Assembly: GCA_947380605.1 (NCBI GenBank)
Contig: CANCRO010000019.1
Location: forward strand, 1-37,144
DNA from: Chitinophagaceae bacterium
GTDB taxonomy: Bacteria > Bacteroidota > Bacteroidia > Chitinophagales > Chitinophagaceae
Direction of reading: 5' to 3'
DNA: 37,144 nt
Each line of letters starts with the position of its first letter. The first letter of the stretch is position 1. The translations under genes were made by a program, and so were the position numbers. Below the pieces are notes generated by a model. It was given only the letters and a program-made list of their open reading frames with translations. It had not been told where the DNA came from and did not search any database. Below, one piece after another: positions 25,377 through 33,817 of this stretch.

Positions 25377-26150
25377 ATGGCCCTACAATTAGCTCGTCCG
25401 ATTGCTTTTTTTGATTTAGAAACCACAGGAGTAAATCTCTCTACTGATAGAATCATAGAGGTTGCAATCATTAAGATTTTACCAGATGGTACTCGCCAGG
25501 TGAAAAGGAAGCTGATCAATCCAGGTATTCCTATTCCGGCCGAAACAACGGCTATTCATGGAATCACCGATGAAATGGTTAAGGATGCACCTAGTTTTAA
25601 GCAATGTGGTAATGAGTTGAAGCAATTCATAGAGAACTGCGATATGGGAGGCTATAATAGTAATCGTTTTGATATACCCATTTTGATGGAAGAATTTTTG
25701 CGTGCAGGGATGGAGGTAGACTTGAGTACTCGTAAGATGGTAGATGTGCAACATATTTTTTACAAGATGGAGCCAAGAACGCTCACTGCTGCCTATAAAT
25801 ATTACTGTGATAAAGAACTGGTAGATGCGCATAGTGCAGAAGCTGATGTAAATGCAACTATCGATGTTTTTATGTCACAGATAGAGCGGTATCCTCATTT
25901 AGGAAATTCATTAGAGTCTATTTTGGGAATCATTGGAGAGGATAAAGTGGTGGATTATGCGCGTCGTTTTATTTTTGATGAAAAGGGAGTAGAGGTCTTT
26001 AATTTTGGTAAACACAAGGGCCGGCCGGTAGTAGATGTACTAAAAGCCGAGCCTCAGTATTATGACTGGATGATGCGAGGGGATTTCCCATTGCATACGA
26101 AGCAAAAGCTAACAGAGATTCTGAATCGTACCCTTTTAAAAAATATTTAA
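25377..26150 (+). CDS. DnaQ-like 3'-5' exonuclease with DUF3820-like tail
   Basis: A 257-residue DEDDh exonuclease of the DNA polymerase III epsilon type. Exo I is FFDLETTGV with D13 and E15. The TAIHGITDEMV segment, an Exo II-type region (YNSNRFDIPIL) and Exo III HSAEADVNATIDVF follow. After about residue 205 a separate module begins (FNFGKHKGRPVVDVLKAEPQYYDWMM), which matches the DUF3820-type domain often attached to such exonucleases in Bacteroidota. It may be the replicative proofreading subunit or a repair nuclease; the sequence does not decide. A 370-bp gap upstream contains the ytxJ lipoprotein gene on the other strand. Confidence 0.88.
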   Translation: MALQLARPIAFFDLETTGVNLSTDRIIEVAIIKILPDGTRQVKRKLINPGIPIPAETTAIHGITDEMVKDAPSFKQCGNELKQFIENCDMGGYNSNRFDIPILMEEFLRAGMEVDLSTRKMVDVQHIFYKMEPRTLTAAYKYYCDKELVDAHSAEADVNATIDVFMSQIERYPHLGNSLESILGIIGEDKVVDYARRFIFDEKGVEVFNFGKHKGRPVVDVLKAEPQYYDWMMRGDFPLHTKQKLTEILNRTLLKNI

Positions 26151-26205
26151 ATTATTTTTTTTGTAGTTCTAGTTGTAATTTTATTCAAATCTATTATCAA
26201 TATTC

Positions 26206-26943
26206 TTGGAAAAATTAGTAATTATACCCACTTACAACGAGAAAGAAAACGTTGTAAAAATAATCGCTGCAGTGATCGGTCTGCAGCAAAATTTCCATAT
26301 TTTAATTATTGATGATGGTTCTCCAGATGGAACGGCCGATTTAGTTCAATCTTTAATCGCTCAATATCCTGGTCAATTATTTTTAGAAAAGCGGGCAGGG
26401 AAGCTAGGGCTAGGTACTGCTTATATCCATGGTTTTAGATGGGCGCTAATAAATGGTTATCAATTCATTTTTGAAATGGATGCAGATTTTTCTCATAATC
26501 CAAAAGACTTACATAATTTATATCTGGCTTGCAAGCAGGGGGCTGGGGTAGCGGTAGGGTCAAGATATATTAAAGGTGGTGGGGTTAAAAATTGGCCAGC
26601 TAATAGAATTGCCTTGTCTAAAGGTGCTTCTTTATATACGCGCATCATTACTTGGATGCCGGTCAAGGATCCTACTGCAGGATTTGTTTGTTATAGTAGA
26701 CAGTTTTTAGAAACCATCAATTTGAATGCAATTAGTTTTGTAGGATATGCCTTTCAAATTGAAATGAAATTTGCTGCTTGGAAATTAGGTTTCACTATCA
26801 AAGAGGTTCCTATTACTTTTATTGATCGTCAGCTGGGTGAGAGTAAAATGAATAAAGGAATTGTAAAAGAAGGGATTCTGGGCGTATTGAAATTAAGATG
26901 GATGAGTCTGTTTAAAAATTATAGAAAAAAAGTTAAAAATTAG
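26206..26943 (+). CDS. polyprenol-phosphate mannosyltransferase-like GT2
   Basis: A 245-residue family 2 glycosyltransferase of the dolichol-phosphate mannose synthase type, moving a sugar from a GDP/UDP donor to a polyprenyl phosphate at the inner face of the membrane. Motifs: VIIPTYNEKENV at the start, LIIDDGSPDGTADLV, the metal-binding EMDADFSHNP (DXD-like), GSRYIKGGGVKNWP and DPTAGFVCYSR. There are no C-terminal membrane helices, as in the soluble DPM1-like forms. The start is TTG at 26206; no in-frame ATG fits the conserved N-terminus. It sits 55 bp after the exonuclease on the same strand and may be cotranscribed. Confidence 0.87.
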   Translation: MEKLVIIPTYNEKENVVKIIAAVIGLQQNFHILIIDDGSPDGTADLVQSLIAQYPGQLFLEKRAGKLGLGTAYIHGFRWALINGYQFIFEMDADFSHNPKDLHNLYLACKQGAGVAVGSRYIKGGGVKNWPANRIALSKGASLYTRIITWMPVKDPTAGFVCYSRQFLETINLNAISFVGYAFQIEMKFAAWKLGFTIKEVPITFIDRQLGESKMNKGIVKEGILGVLKLRWMSLFKNYRKKVKN

Positions 26944-26985
26944 ATTGCTGTTAATTCTACTTAACTTTTATAAAAATTTCAAGTT

Positions 26986-27885
26986 TTATTTAAAAGCAGG
27001 GTGAAACTGCTGTAGAGTAGATCTTAAATATTCTCTGTCTAAGTGGGTATAAATCTCTGTTGTGGTAATGCTTTCGTGGCCTAACATTTCTTGAACGGCT
27101 CTTAGGTCAGCACCTCCCTCCACCAAATGCGTTGCAAAGGAATGTCGAAAGGTATGAGGGGAAATTATTTTTTTGATGTCAGCAAGTCTGGCTAATTCCT
27201 TGATGATTAAAAATATCATCACTCTGGAAAGTTTTCCACCTCTTCGGTTTAAAAATAAAACATCTTCATTTCCAGGTTTTATAGGAATGTGAACTCTACA
27301 ATCATTTCTGTAAATTTCAATATATTTTGCCGCATCAGTACCAATTGGTATTAATCTTTCCTTGTCTCCTTTGCCGATTACTTTAATAAAGCCGAGGTCT
27401 AGATGAAGACAGCTGATTCTTAGATTGACAGCTTCGCTTACCCTCAATCCACAGCTGTAAAGGGTTTCAAGTATTGCCTTGTTTCTTCCCCCTTCTGGTT
27501 TACTTAAATCAATCGCATGGATCATAGAGCTGATTTCTTCAAAGCTAAGTACATCGGGCAATGATCTTTTTAGTTTTGGGGACTCTAATAGCGTTGCAGG
27601 GCTAGTGGTAATGATTTGTTCCTGTAAACAATATTTAAAAAAGCTTCTTAGTCCTGAAATGATCCTTGCTTGAGAGCCAGCAGTCATTCCTAGTTCACTT
27701 ATCCATTTAATAAAATTCTCAAGGTCTTTTAAATCTATTTGTTGAGGAGTTTTAAGTTGATCAGTTAATTGAATCCAAGAAGTAAGTTTTTCTATATCAT
27801 GCAGGTAGGCTTCTACCGAATTATCACTCAGTGATTTTTCTAGTTGAAGAAATGCTTTATATCCCTTTTTATATGCCTCCCACAT
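26986..27885 (-). CDS. xerD: tyrosine recombinase XerD
   Basis: Site-specific recombinase of 299 residues that resolves chromosome dimers at dif with XerC and FtsK. The N-terminal core-binding domain (residues 1-100) has FLQLEKSLSDNSVEAYLHDI. The catalytic residues are all present: R148 (SCGLRVSE), K172 (GKGDKERLIP), H244 and R247 (HTFRHSFATHL), H270 (LGHESI) and the nucleophile Y279 (TEIYTH). Length and fit to the housekeeping XerD family, with no integrase extras or adjacent mobile genes, argue against a phage or island integrase. A perfect small stem-loop lies about 60 bp upstream of its start (27948-27964). Confidence 0.9.
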   Translation of the reverse strand: MWEAYKKGYKAFLQLEKSLSDNSVEAYLHDIEKLTSWIQLTDQLKTPQQIDLKDLENFIKWISELGMTAGSQARIISGLRSFFKYCLQEQIITTSPATLLESPKLKRSLPDVLSFEEISSMIHAIDLSKPEGGRNKAILETLYSCGLRVSEAVNLRISCLHLDLGFIKVIGKGDKERLIPIGTDAAKYIEIYRNDCRVHIPIKPGNEDVLFLNRRGGKLSRVMIFLIIKELARLADIKKIISPHTFRHSFATHLVEGGADLRAVQEMLGHESITTTEIYTHLDREYLRSTLQQFHPAFK

Positions 27886-27947
27886 TTGATTTAGTTGATC
27901 GATTGAAAATTATAAAATTGATATTACCTGAATAAACAATTAGGTAG

Positions 27948-27964
27948 GTCTTTGAATCAAAGAC
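27948..27964. repeat. 7-bp stem-loop between xerD and the YkgJ-type gene
   Basis: GTCTTTG (27948-27954), AAT, CAAAGAC (27958-27964), extended by one G-T pair. No T-tract follows on either strand, so it looks more like an operator-type palindrome than a terminator. The rest of the 250-bp divergent gap shows nothing definite. Confidence 0.4.
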
Positions 27965-28137
27965 TAAGCTTAAAAATTAATAATGGAAAGTGAATCATTT
28001 TTATAATTATGGATTGAAAGATAAGGCTGTTTTATTTATAAAATAGGTTAGGGGGGATTAATTTGTAAAAATTCATTTTGTTAGCAAAGGTTTCCTTATT
28101 TTCGTTAAAATTTATTTTAAATTTCTTTTCACTGATG

Positions 28138-28632
28138 ATGATAAATCTTCGTTCGTTTAAGCAAAAAGTTAGATACCATAAAAAATCCCTTAAATCTTTT
28201 TTGACTAAGTTAGAAAAAAATCCACCAAAGGGATTGCACAAACTGATCGATCAGGTGGATAAGGAAGTTTGGGCTGAAACAGAATGCTTAAGTTGTGGTA
28301 ATTGTTGTAAAACAATGACACCTACTTTTTCAGTAAAGGATATCAAAAGAATTTCAGCTCATTTTAATCAGACTCCAACAGAGTTTAAAGAAAAATGGCT
28401 TTTCTATGATAAAAAGGATAAGGACTGGCAAAATAAAAAGCAGCCCTGTCAGTTTTTAAATCTTAAAGATAACAAGTGCTCTATTTATGCCATCCGACCA
28501 GATGATTGTGCGGGCTTTCCTCATCTTACTAAAAGAAAAACAGTTGAATATATTGATGTTCACAAGCAAAATATACAGTACTGTCCCGCTACTTTTAAAA
28601 TGGTAGAAAAAATGAAAAATTTGATTGGTTAA
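28138..28632 (+). CDS. YkgJ-family cysteine-cluster protein
   Basis: A 164-residue protein of the YkgJ (CxxCxxCC) family, thought to bind a metal or iron-sulfur cluster; function unknown. It carries ETECLSCGNCCKTMTP, a spaced cysteine in KQPCQFLNLKDNKCSIYAIRPDDCAGFPH, and a last one in QYCPAT, which together give the usual eight-cysteine pattern. The start is set at 28138 (MINLRSFKQKVRYHK), with ATG 28135 an equal choice. The open frame extends back to a TTG at 28078, but those residues look unrelated. The gene is convergent with yraN, with stops 15 bp apart. Confidence 0.82.
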   Translation: MINLRSFKQKVRYHKKSLKSFLTKLEKNPPKGLHKLIDQVDKEVWAETECLSCGNCCKTMTPTFSVKDIKRISAHFNQTPTEFKEKWLFYDKKDKDWQNKKQPCQFLNLKDNKCSIYAIRPDDCAGFPHLTKRKTVEYIDVHKQNIQYCPATFKMVEKMKNLIG

Positions 28633-28647
28633 TTTTTCAAATAGTTA

Positions 28648-29004
28648 TTACAAGAATACATCTTCGATTAAAAAATACTCCACTGGCTTTCCTTGAATGA
28701 TTAAAATGGATAGAATATTAAATTGTATTCTATGCCATTGGGAATGAAGGTGAAGATATTGTTCAGCAGCATTGATAAGGTTTTGTATTTTCTTATCACC
28801 TACGCTTTGTTCTGGGAGTCCAAATTTTGTTGTTCTTCTAGTTTTTATTTCTATAAAGTGAAGCACCTCATACTTTTCTGCTATAATATCGACTTCCCAT
28901 CTGCCATATCTCCAGTTTTGTTCCAATATTGTATAGAATCGCTCTCTTAACCATCCAAGAGCCATCTTTTCTCCTATTTTTCCTGTTTCAATATGTTTTG
29001 CCAT
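28648..29004 (-). CDS. yraN: YraN/UPF0102 family endonuclease-like protein
   Basis: A 118-residue member of the UPF0102 (YraN) family, which has a Holliday-junction-resolvase-type nuclease fold. Family marks: GKIGEKMALGWLRERFYTILEQNWR, then the catalytic-type RWEVDIIAEKYEVLHFIEIKTRR (E-x-D-I-I-A ... E-I-K) and GDKKIQNLINAAEQYL. The biological role is not established. The gene is divergent from the DUF6580 gene; the 124-bp gap between them carries a 9-bp inverted repeat and a good promoter for the other gene. Confidence 0.88.
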   Translation of the reverse strand: MAKHIETGKIGEKMALGWLRERFYTILEQNWRYGRWEVDIIAEKYEVLHFIEIKTRRTTKFGLPEQSVGDKKIQNLINAAEQYLHLHSQWHRIQFNILSILIIQGKPVEYFLIEDVFL

Positions 29005-29006
29005 AT

Positions 29007-29060
29007 ACTTAGACTGAGTAAACTTTTAGATGAGTTAGCTGTTAATAATGGAGTCTAAGT
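29007..29060. repeat. 9-bp inverted repeat between yraN and the DUF6580 gene
   Basis: ACTTAGACT at 29007-29015 and its exact reverse complement AGTCTAAGT at 29052-29060, with 36 bp between them. It lies within the divergent gap, directly before the yraN start. It could be a pair of regulator half-sites or a leader stem; no function can be read from the sequence. Confidence 0.4.
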
Positions 29061-29076
29061 GGGAAATTTATAAATA

Positions 29077-29108
29077 TTGGTTGTAAATAGATTTATTACT
29101 TATTTTTG
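29077..29108 (+). promoter_or_regulatory. predicted promoter of the DUF6580 gene
   Basis: TTG at 29077-29079, a 21-nt spacer, and TATTTTTG at 29101-29108, a perfect TAnnTTTG -7 box. The transcript would start about 15 nt before the ATG at 29129. Confidence 0.5.
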
Positions 29109-29128
29109 TTACTGTTAAATTAAAAAAA

Positions 29129-29704
29129 ATGAAGATAGAAAGGTCAATTTTAGTCAGTTTTGTTTTATTGGTTTTGATAGCTTCCTTATATCGTGTACTT
29201 CCAGGAAGGCCACTTGGCTTTGCCCCTCAAATTGCAATGGCACTATTTAGTGGTAGTATTATTAAAAATAAGCGGTATTCTTTTTTGATGCCTATATTAT
29301 CGATGTTATTATCTGACATTATTTATGAAATTCTTTTCCAATATAAAATTTCTTCTATTCCCGGTTTTTATGGTGGACAAGTAGAAAATTATATCTTATT
29401 TGCTGCTGTTACTTTAATTGGTTTTTTAATTCAAAAACAAAATTGGCTTCAGATTTTAACAGGTGGAGTGACTGGAGCTACTTTTTATTTTTTAGTTTCC
29501 AATTTTTTGGTTTGGGTAGCTGGAGGATTAGCTATTAATAATTTGCCCTATGATAAAACTTGGGAAGGGTTACTCACTTGTTATGCCGCTGCCATTCCTT
29601 TCTATTTAGGCAGCTTGTATGCTACTATAATTTTCAGTGTTATTTTATTTGGAGGCTATCGTCTATTTTCAAAACAGTCAGTCCAAACCAAGGTGACTGC
29701 TTAA
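29129..29704 (+). CDS. DUF6580 family membrane protein
   Basis: A 191-residue inner-membrane protein of the DUF6580 type, common in Bacteroidota and of unknown function. About five hydrophobic segments are visible: roughly residues 6-24, 32-68, 86-103, 108-133 and 150-180. Conserved-looking loops are YRVLPGRPLGFAPQIAMALFSG and SNFLVWVAGGLAINNLPYDKTWEGLLTCYAAAIPF. The organisation resembles the small membrane components of ECF-type vitamin transporters, but I see no ATPase or T-component next to it, so this is only a suggestion. It is a single-gene transcript ending at a strong terminator shared with rnhA. Confidence 0.75.
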   Translation: MKIERSILVSFVLLVLIASLYRVLPGRPLGFAPQIAMALFSGSIIKNKRYSFLMPILSMLLSDIIYEILFQYKISSIPGFYGGQVENYILFAAVTLIGFLIQKQNWLQILTGGVTGATFYFLVSNFLVWVAGGLAINNLPYDKTWEGLLTCYAAAIPFYLGSLYATIIFSVILFGGYRLFSKQSVQTKVTA

Positions 29705-29720
29705 TATACTAATTGATTTA

Positions 29721-29758
29721 TATAAAAAAAGCTACTCCTTGGAGTGGCTTTTTTTATA
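29721..29758. terminator. convergent terminator of the DUF6580 gene and rnhA
   Basis: An A7 tract plus GCTACTCC (29724-29738) pairs with GGAGTGGC plus a T7 tract (29741-29755), with one G-T pair. TAT/ATA extends it to about 18 bp. The right arm overlaps the rnhA stop codon (29754-29756). The symmetrical A/T flanks let it work in both directions. Confidence 0.88.
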
Positions 29759-30215
29759 AAGATTCCTCATATCCCGTGTCCACTAGCAAATGTTTTCCTG
29801 CTGCTGCATTGGTGGCCAATTCATCGCATCTATTGTTGTGAGGGTTATCAGCATGGCCTTTTACCCATATAAATTTGACAGTAAACTGTTTTGATAATTC
29901 AAAGTAATGTTTCCAAAGATCTTTGTTTTTTTTACCTCCTTTAAAATCTGTTTTAATCCAAGTAGTTAACCATCCTTTTTCAACAGCGTTCACTACATAC
30001 TGACTATCGGAATAAACCGTAATGGGTAATTCATTTTTTTTGATGGCTTCTAATCCTGCTATTACCGCCAATAGTTCCATTCTATTATTGGTGGTTAGGC
30101 GAAATCCTTGAGATAATTCTTTATGGTGATGTCCTGACATTAGTACAACTCCATATCCACCAGGACCTGGATTACCTCTCGAGGAACCATCAGTATAAAT
30201 GATTATTTTGGACAT
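29754..30215 (-). CDS. rnhA: ribonuclease HI
   Basis: Cleaves the RNA strand of RNA-DNA hybrids (R-loops, Okazaki primers). It is 153 residues, nearly the same as E. coli RNase HI. All catalytic residues are present: D9 (IYTDGSS), E47 (NNRMELLA), D70 (VYSDSQYV), H121 (WVKGHADN) and D131 (RCDELA). The handle region with KGGKKNKDLW is also conserved. It lies 62 bp downstream of the HlyD-like adaptor gene on the same strand, with no clear terminator between, so read-through is possible. Confidence 0.95.
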   Translation of the reverse strand: MSKIIIYTDGSSRGNPGPGGYGVVLMSGHHHKELSQGFRLTTNNRMELLAVIAGLEAIKKNELPITVYSDSQYVVNAVEKGWLTTWIKTDFKGGKKNKDLWKHYFELSKQFTVKFIWVKGHADNPHNNRCDELATNAAAGKHLLVDTGYEESL

Positions 30216-30277
30216 TGAATAATTATAAGGACTGATTTATTTGCTTATTGAATTGGATAGAGACTGTCTAAATAATT

Positions 30278-31372
30278 TTATTGATCAATTAATTCAATTG
30301 AACTATTCTCATCTAATCCGCTTAAAATTTGTACAAAATCTTGTGTTTTTATTCCAGTTTTAACAGCTACTCTTTGGTGATTGTTGGAGAGTGAAACTGA
30401 GTCGCCCTTTAGTAAATAATCTATTGGTATTACTAATGCTCCCTTAGCTTCTTTGACTAATATATTTACTTGAACCTTACTTCCTAAAGCCAATGGGTTA
30501 GCAGAGGAGTCTATACTAGCATCGACTATATAAGATTGTGTATTTTCATCGATCATTGGATAAATTTTTGTAATTACACCTTTGTAAACATTGCTATGGT
30601 CTATAGTTGTTGCAATTAATATACTTTCGTTTATAAATATTGATTTGATATCACTTGCACTGATAAAAAGCTTTAAAATAGTTTTACTCGAACCAACTCT
30701 ACAGATGGGCTCTCCTTTTCTAATAGGATCACCTTTTGATTTAAATATTTTTAAAATGATAGCATCCTCATTTTCGATGGACACTTTGCTATATTTCAAA
30801 TTTTGTTCTTGTATTCTTAATTGAGATTTAGCGTTTAATTCATTCAAAGCTACCATCGCCTTAAGATCTTCTAATGATTTTTGAAGTAGAGTTCTATTGG
30901 TTTGGCTATTTAAAAATTCAGCTTTTGTTCTTTCTAAATCTAATGATGAAACAGCGTGTTTATCGAATAGTCTTTGATATCTATTCATATTGGCACTGTC
31001 AACACTGCATTTTAATATGGCTTGGTTTATCTGCTCTTTTAATTTTACAATTTGTGGAGCATTTTCTTGCGAATTATTTTTTGAGAAATTATAATTGATT
31101 GCAGCATTTTCTAATTGCGTTAATTGAATTTCATTTCCTATTTGGCATACCGGATGCCCCGATTTAACTGTATCACCTTCATTTAAATAGAGATACTTTA
31201 TATTTCCATCCATCATAGAAGGAATAGTGTATTCAATTTCAGGCACTAATTTACCAGTGGCGTATATAAAATCTTTCAAATCTTTTTTAATCGGCTTTGT
31301 TATTTCTATTTCTTCAGTGCAACTTGCTAGAAAATTCAAAGCAATAAAAAGGTAAATAAATATATTCTTCAT
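30278..31372 (-). CDS. HlyD/RND-type periplasmic adaptor lipoprotein
   Basis: A 364-residue membrane fusion protein. A short signal peptide with lipobox FLASC puts the lipid-anchored cysteine at C18. A lipoyl/barrel half appears near residues 40-80 (ATGKLVPEIEYTIPSMMDGNIKYLYLNEGDTVKSG). A long helical hairpin runs from about residue 85 to 200 (rich in Gln, Asn, Leu and Lys). The second lipoyl half contains KGDPIRKGEPICRVG. A beta-barrel domain with GVITKIYPMIDENTQSYIVDASID follows. The pattern fits adaptors that link an inner-membrane pump to a TolC-like duct. It is last of three tightly spaced genes (25-bp gap to the TolC-like gene), yet no ABC, MFS or RND pump is seen nearby. Confidence 0.83.
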   Translation of the reverse strand: MKNIFIYLFIALNFLASCTEEIEITKPIKKDLKDFIYATGKLVPEIEYTIPSMMDGNIKYLYLNEGDTVKSGHPVCQIGNEIQLTQLENAAINYNFSKNNSQENAPQIVKLKEQINQAILKCSVDSANMNRYQRLFDKHAVSSLDLERTKAEFLNSQTNRTLLQKSLEDLKAMVALNELNAKSQLRIQEQNLKYSKVSIENEDAIILKIFKSKGDPIRKGEPICRVGSSKTILKLFISASDIKSIFINESILIATTIDHSNVYKGVITKIYPMIDENTQSYIVDASIDSSANPLALGSKVQVNILVKEAKGALVIPIDYLLKGDSVSLSNNHQRVAVKTGIKTQDFVQILSGLDENSSIELIDQ

Positions 31373-31397
31373 AGTATTATAATTATTCTAGTGAATA

Positions 31398-32708
31398 TTA
31401 GTTTCTAGCCTCAAAATTTGCATTGATTATTTGTAAAGTAGAGACCATATTTAAATAAGTATTTTCTGATTTTAAGTAGTCTTCAAAAGATTTGAAATAG
31501 ACATCTAGGCTAATCAAACCATTAATATATTTTTCAAAATTTGCAGTTGTAATTTTGTTTAGTAATTCAAAATTATTTTTTGTTATTTCAATCAATTTTA
31601 CGGTTGATTGATAGTTTTCTATTAAATTTTGGTCATTCAGTATAGATTGTTGAGTAGCAGATTTCAGCTGCTCTTTAGAAACCTCTTTTTTATACTGCAT
31701 ACTTTTTACCTTATTCCTGTTAACCAATCCATTATATATAGGTAAGGTAGCCATTAGGCTGATGTAGGAATAGTCATTCCAGGTGCCTCTACTGAAATCG
31801 ATTCCTAAGTCATCTCTAAATTGGTCATAACCTTTATATCCAACTAGGTTGAATTTTGGATAATACCTTGCTTTTGCTTCTTTAATTTGAAGCGAATCTA
31901 TTTTTACCAACTGTTGTAATGGCAAAAGTCCTTTATCCGAACCTAATTCCTGTATTGTTTTATTAACCAAAGTAATTTGCTCTGGCAAAGTAAATTGCAG
32001 ATCAGTGGTAACAGGTAAATCGACTAGATTTTTAATGTAGGAGATTGATTGTTTTAATAAAGTAGTTGACTGTATAATATTTTGTTTAATATTATTGCTA
32101 CTCACTTTCGCTTGATTGAAAGAGGATTCATCTATAATTCCACTCGTATATTTATATTCAATTATTTTAGCAATACTATCCGATAGTTGAAGGTCTTTTT
32201 CTGAGATTTTGATAGCAGAAAGTGAGGTGATGATTGAATAGTAAGTTTGAAGTATTTGTAATTTTAAATTTTGAATGGATTGATCTTCTTGTGCTTTTAA
32301 AAGTTCAGTATTTTGGTAAGCGATTTTTGATTGAAAAATATGCTGCCAATCCATGACCGATTGAACGGCAGAGATTCCCATTGAATTAGTATAGGGTTTG
32401 CCTAAGGATATAGCGATATATTTACCTGGTTGTCCAAATGGGGCACCCGGCACAGTAGTCGTAGATAGTTTTAAATTATCTTGTGAATTGAAGCTTCCAT
32501 TAATTTGAGGAGTCTTAAAATATTTGGATGCTTTATAGTCATAGCCGGACTGAGCTAGCTTAAGTTTATAAATTTTCAGATTACTATTGTTTTTTAAACC
32601 TAATTTAACCAGTACATCCGCATTTGCAATCACTAAGGTATCAACATAGTTTGCTGTTGAAAATTTAGCAATGAATAAAAACAATATAACGAGGTAACTA
32701 TGCTTCAT
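31398..32708 (-). CDS. TolC-like outer-membrane efflux protein
   Basis: A 436-residue outer-membrane factor with signal peptide MKHSYLVILFLFIAKFSTANY. It has the repeated helical pattern of the OEP family: NADVLVKLGLKNNSNLKIYKLKLAQSGYDYKASK starts the first repeat, and LPLQQLVKIDSLQIKEAKARYYPKFNLVGYKGY starts the second, each followed by a beta-barrel segment. The coiled helices end with LLNKITTANFEKYINGLISLDVYFKSFEDYLKSENTYLN. It would form the trimeric exit duct for the HlyD-like adaptor encoded next. It is preceded by the DUF4239 gene with a 25-bp gap. Confidence 0.88.
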   Translation of the reverse strand: MKHSYLVILFLFIAKFSTANYVDTLVIANADVLVKLGLKNNSNLKIYKLKLAQSGYDYKASKYFKTPQINGSFNSQDNLKLSTTTVPGAPFGQPGKYIAISLGKPYTNSMGISAVQSVMDWQHIFQSKIAYQNTELLKAQEDQSIQNLKLQILQTYYSIITSLSAIKISEKDLQLSDSIAKIIEYKYTSGIIDESSFNQAKVSSNNIKQNIIQSTTLLKQSISYIKNLVDLPVTTDLQFTLPEQITLVNKTIQELGSDKGLLPLQQLVKIDSLQIKEAKARYYPKFNLVGYKGYDQFRDDLGIDFSRGTWNDYSYISLMATLPIYNGLVNRNKVKSMQYKKEVSKEQLKSATQQSILNDQNLIENYQSTVKLIEITKNNFELLNKITTANFEKYINGLISLDVYFKSFEDYLKSENTYLNMVSTLQIINANFEARN

Positions 32709-32733
32709 GGTCTTATTAAATGGAATACTTTTT

Positions 32734-33558
32734 CTAGTTGGTTAGTTGAAATAAATTCTGCCTTGATTCTGAATCTTGTATTCTATCTAAGCTATATTTA
32801 TAGGCACCTGTATCAATGCTTAAAGTACCCCTGAATGGCCAATCTAATGCTACGATCATAAAAATAACAGTAGATAGCAGTATACCTACAATTAAACTCA
32901 TTACGATATGTAATCTGGTATCTGTTTTAAAAAACCAGGATATTGAAATTAACACAACACATCCTATAAGGGTTACAAACCATACAATAGGAGGGAGTCC
33001 ATTTTGTGTAGCATAAACCCTTTCTCTTCTGGAACCAGCCAGAGTAGAGAATTTATTTAGACAAAGTTGATAGATAATCTTATCTCTTTCAGTTACGGGG
33101 TTAAATAAAATTAGATCTTGTTGAATTTTATTAAAATCGTCTAAAGCCGCAAGGGGTAATTCTCCTTTTTTTGATTGTAGCCATTCTTTTTTTATAACAT
33201 TTTTAATATATATTTTTATGTCGTCTTTAATAGTTTTGGAAACCTGAGAAGGAAGTCCACTACAATCTCTATATAAAGCCAATAAATTACCAGATTCTGT
33301 ATCCACCTTTTCTTGAGAGCTATTATAATTTTCCCATACGCCAACAGCTACTAAGCCTATTAATATTCCAAAAAATATTCCTACTATACCTGTAAAGTGA
33401 GAAATAACACTGTTTATATCAATATCTTTCGAATGAAAGTATTTCGTAAGTGGTTTTTTTATAACTAAGTAGCCTAATACTGAAAAGGAGGAGAAAGTTA
33501 GAAAAATAATAATATAAAGTCCCCATATTGAAAAATTATAGAGCCAAAAAAAATTCAT
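32734..33558 (-). CDS. DUF4239 (bestrophin-like) membrane protein
   Basis: A 274-residue inner-membrane protein of the DUF4239/bestrophin-like group, with no assigned function. Four hydrophobic segments are visible: about residues 6-32, 50-72, 190-212 and 218-242, in two pairs. The cytoplasmic or periplasmic loop between them (about 75-185) carries the family-like ESGNLLALYRDCSGLPSQ and IKNVIKKEWLQ. It is the first gene of a three-gene unit with a TolC-like and a HlyD-like protein. By position it fills the slot a pump would hold, but it lacks any ATPase or transporter signature. Confidence 0.75.
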   Translation of the reverse strand: MNFFWLYNFSIWGLYIIIFLTFSSFSVLGYLVIKKPLTKYFHSKDIDINSVISHFTGIVGIFFGILIGLVAVGVWENYNSSQEKVDTESGNLLALYRDCSGLPSQVSKTIKDDIKIYIKNVIKKEWLQSKKGELPLAALDDFNKIQQDLILFNPVTERDKIIYQLCLNKFSTLAGSRRERVYATQNGLPPIVWFVTLIGCVVLISISWFFKTDTRLHIVMSLIVGILLSTVIFMIVALDWPFRGTLSIDTGAYKYSLDRIQDSESRQNLFQLTN

Positions 33559-33698
33559 AAGCTATAGGTTTTTTGAATAATTGAATTTTTATTTACTGAT
33601 AGTATATCAAACGCTACTTATATAAGCAAACTACTATCTCTAATTGGAAACCGAACAAATGGATCCTTTACTATAGAGTCATTGGGAGCTTTATTTCT

Positions 33699-33751
33699 TC
33701 GAATACGTTTAATTTCATTAAAAATAAACATTAATCTAATACGTTTAATTT
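33699..33751. repeat. two 17-bp direct repeats upstream of the DUF4239 unit
   Basis: TCGAATACGTTTAATTT at 33699-33715 and TCTAATACGTTTAATTT at 33735-33751: 16 of 17 identical, spaced 36 bp start to start. They lie about 140-190 bp upstream of the DUF4239 start, between it and the end of the CapA-like gene. They look like paired regulator sites; the 259-bp gap has no other clear feature. Confidence 0.5.
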
Positions 33752-33817
33752 TTGGGCATATTTTTTATGGAAATCCTTATTTTTCTGTACGCTATTCTTT
33801 TCTAATCTGACTAAAGT

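Noticed and set aside
26986-27885. Tyrosine recombinase as an island or phage integrase
   Set aside because: Length and motifs fit housekeeping XerD; no attachment-site repeats, tRNA or mobile genes nearby.
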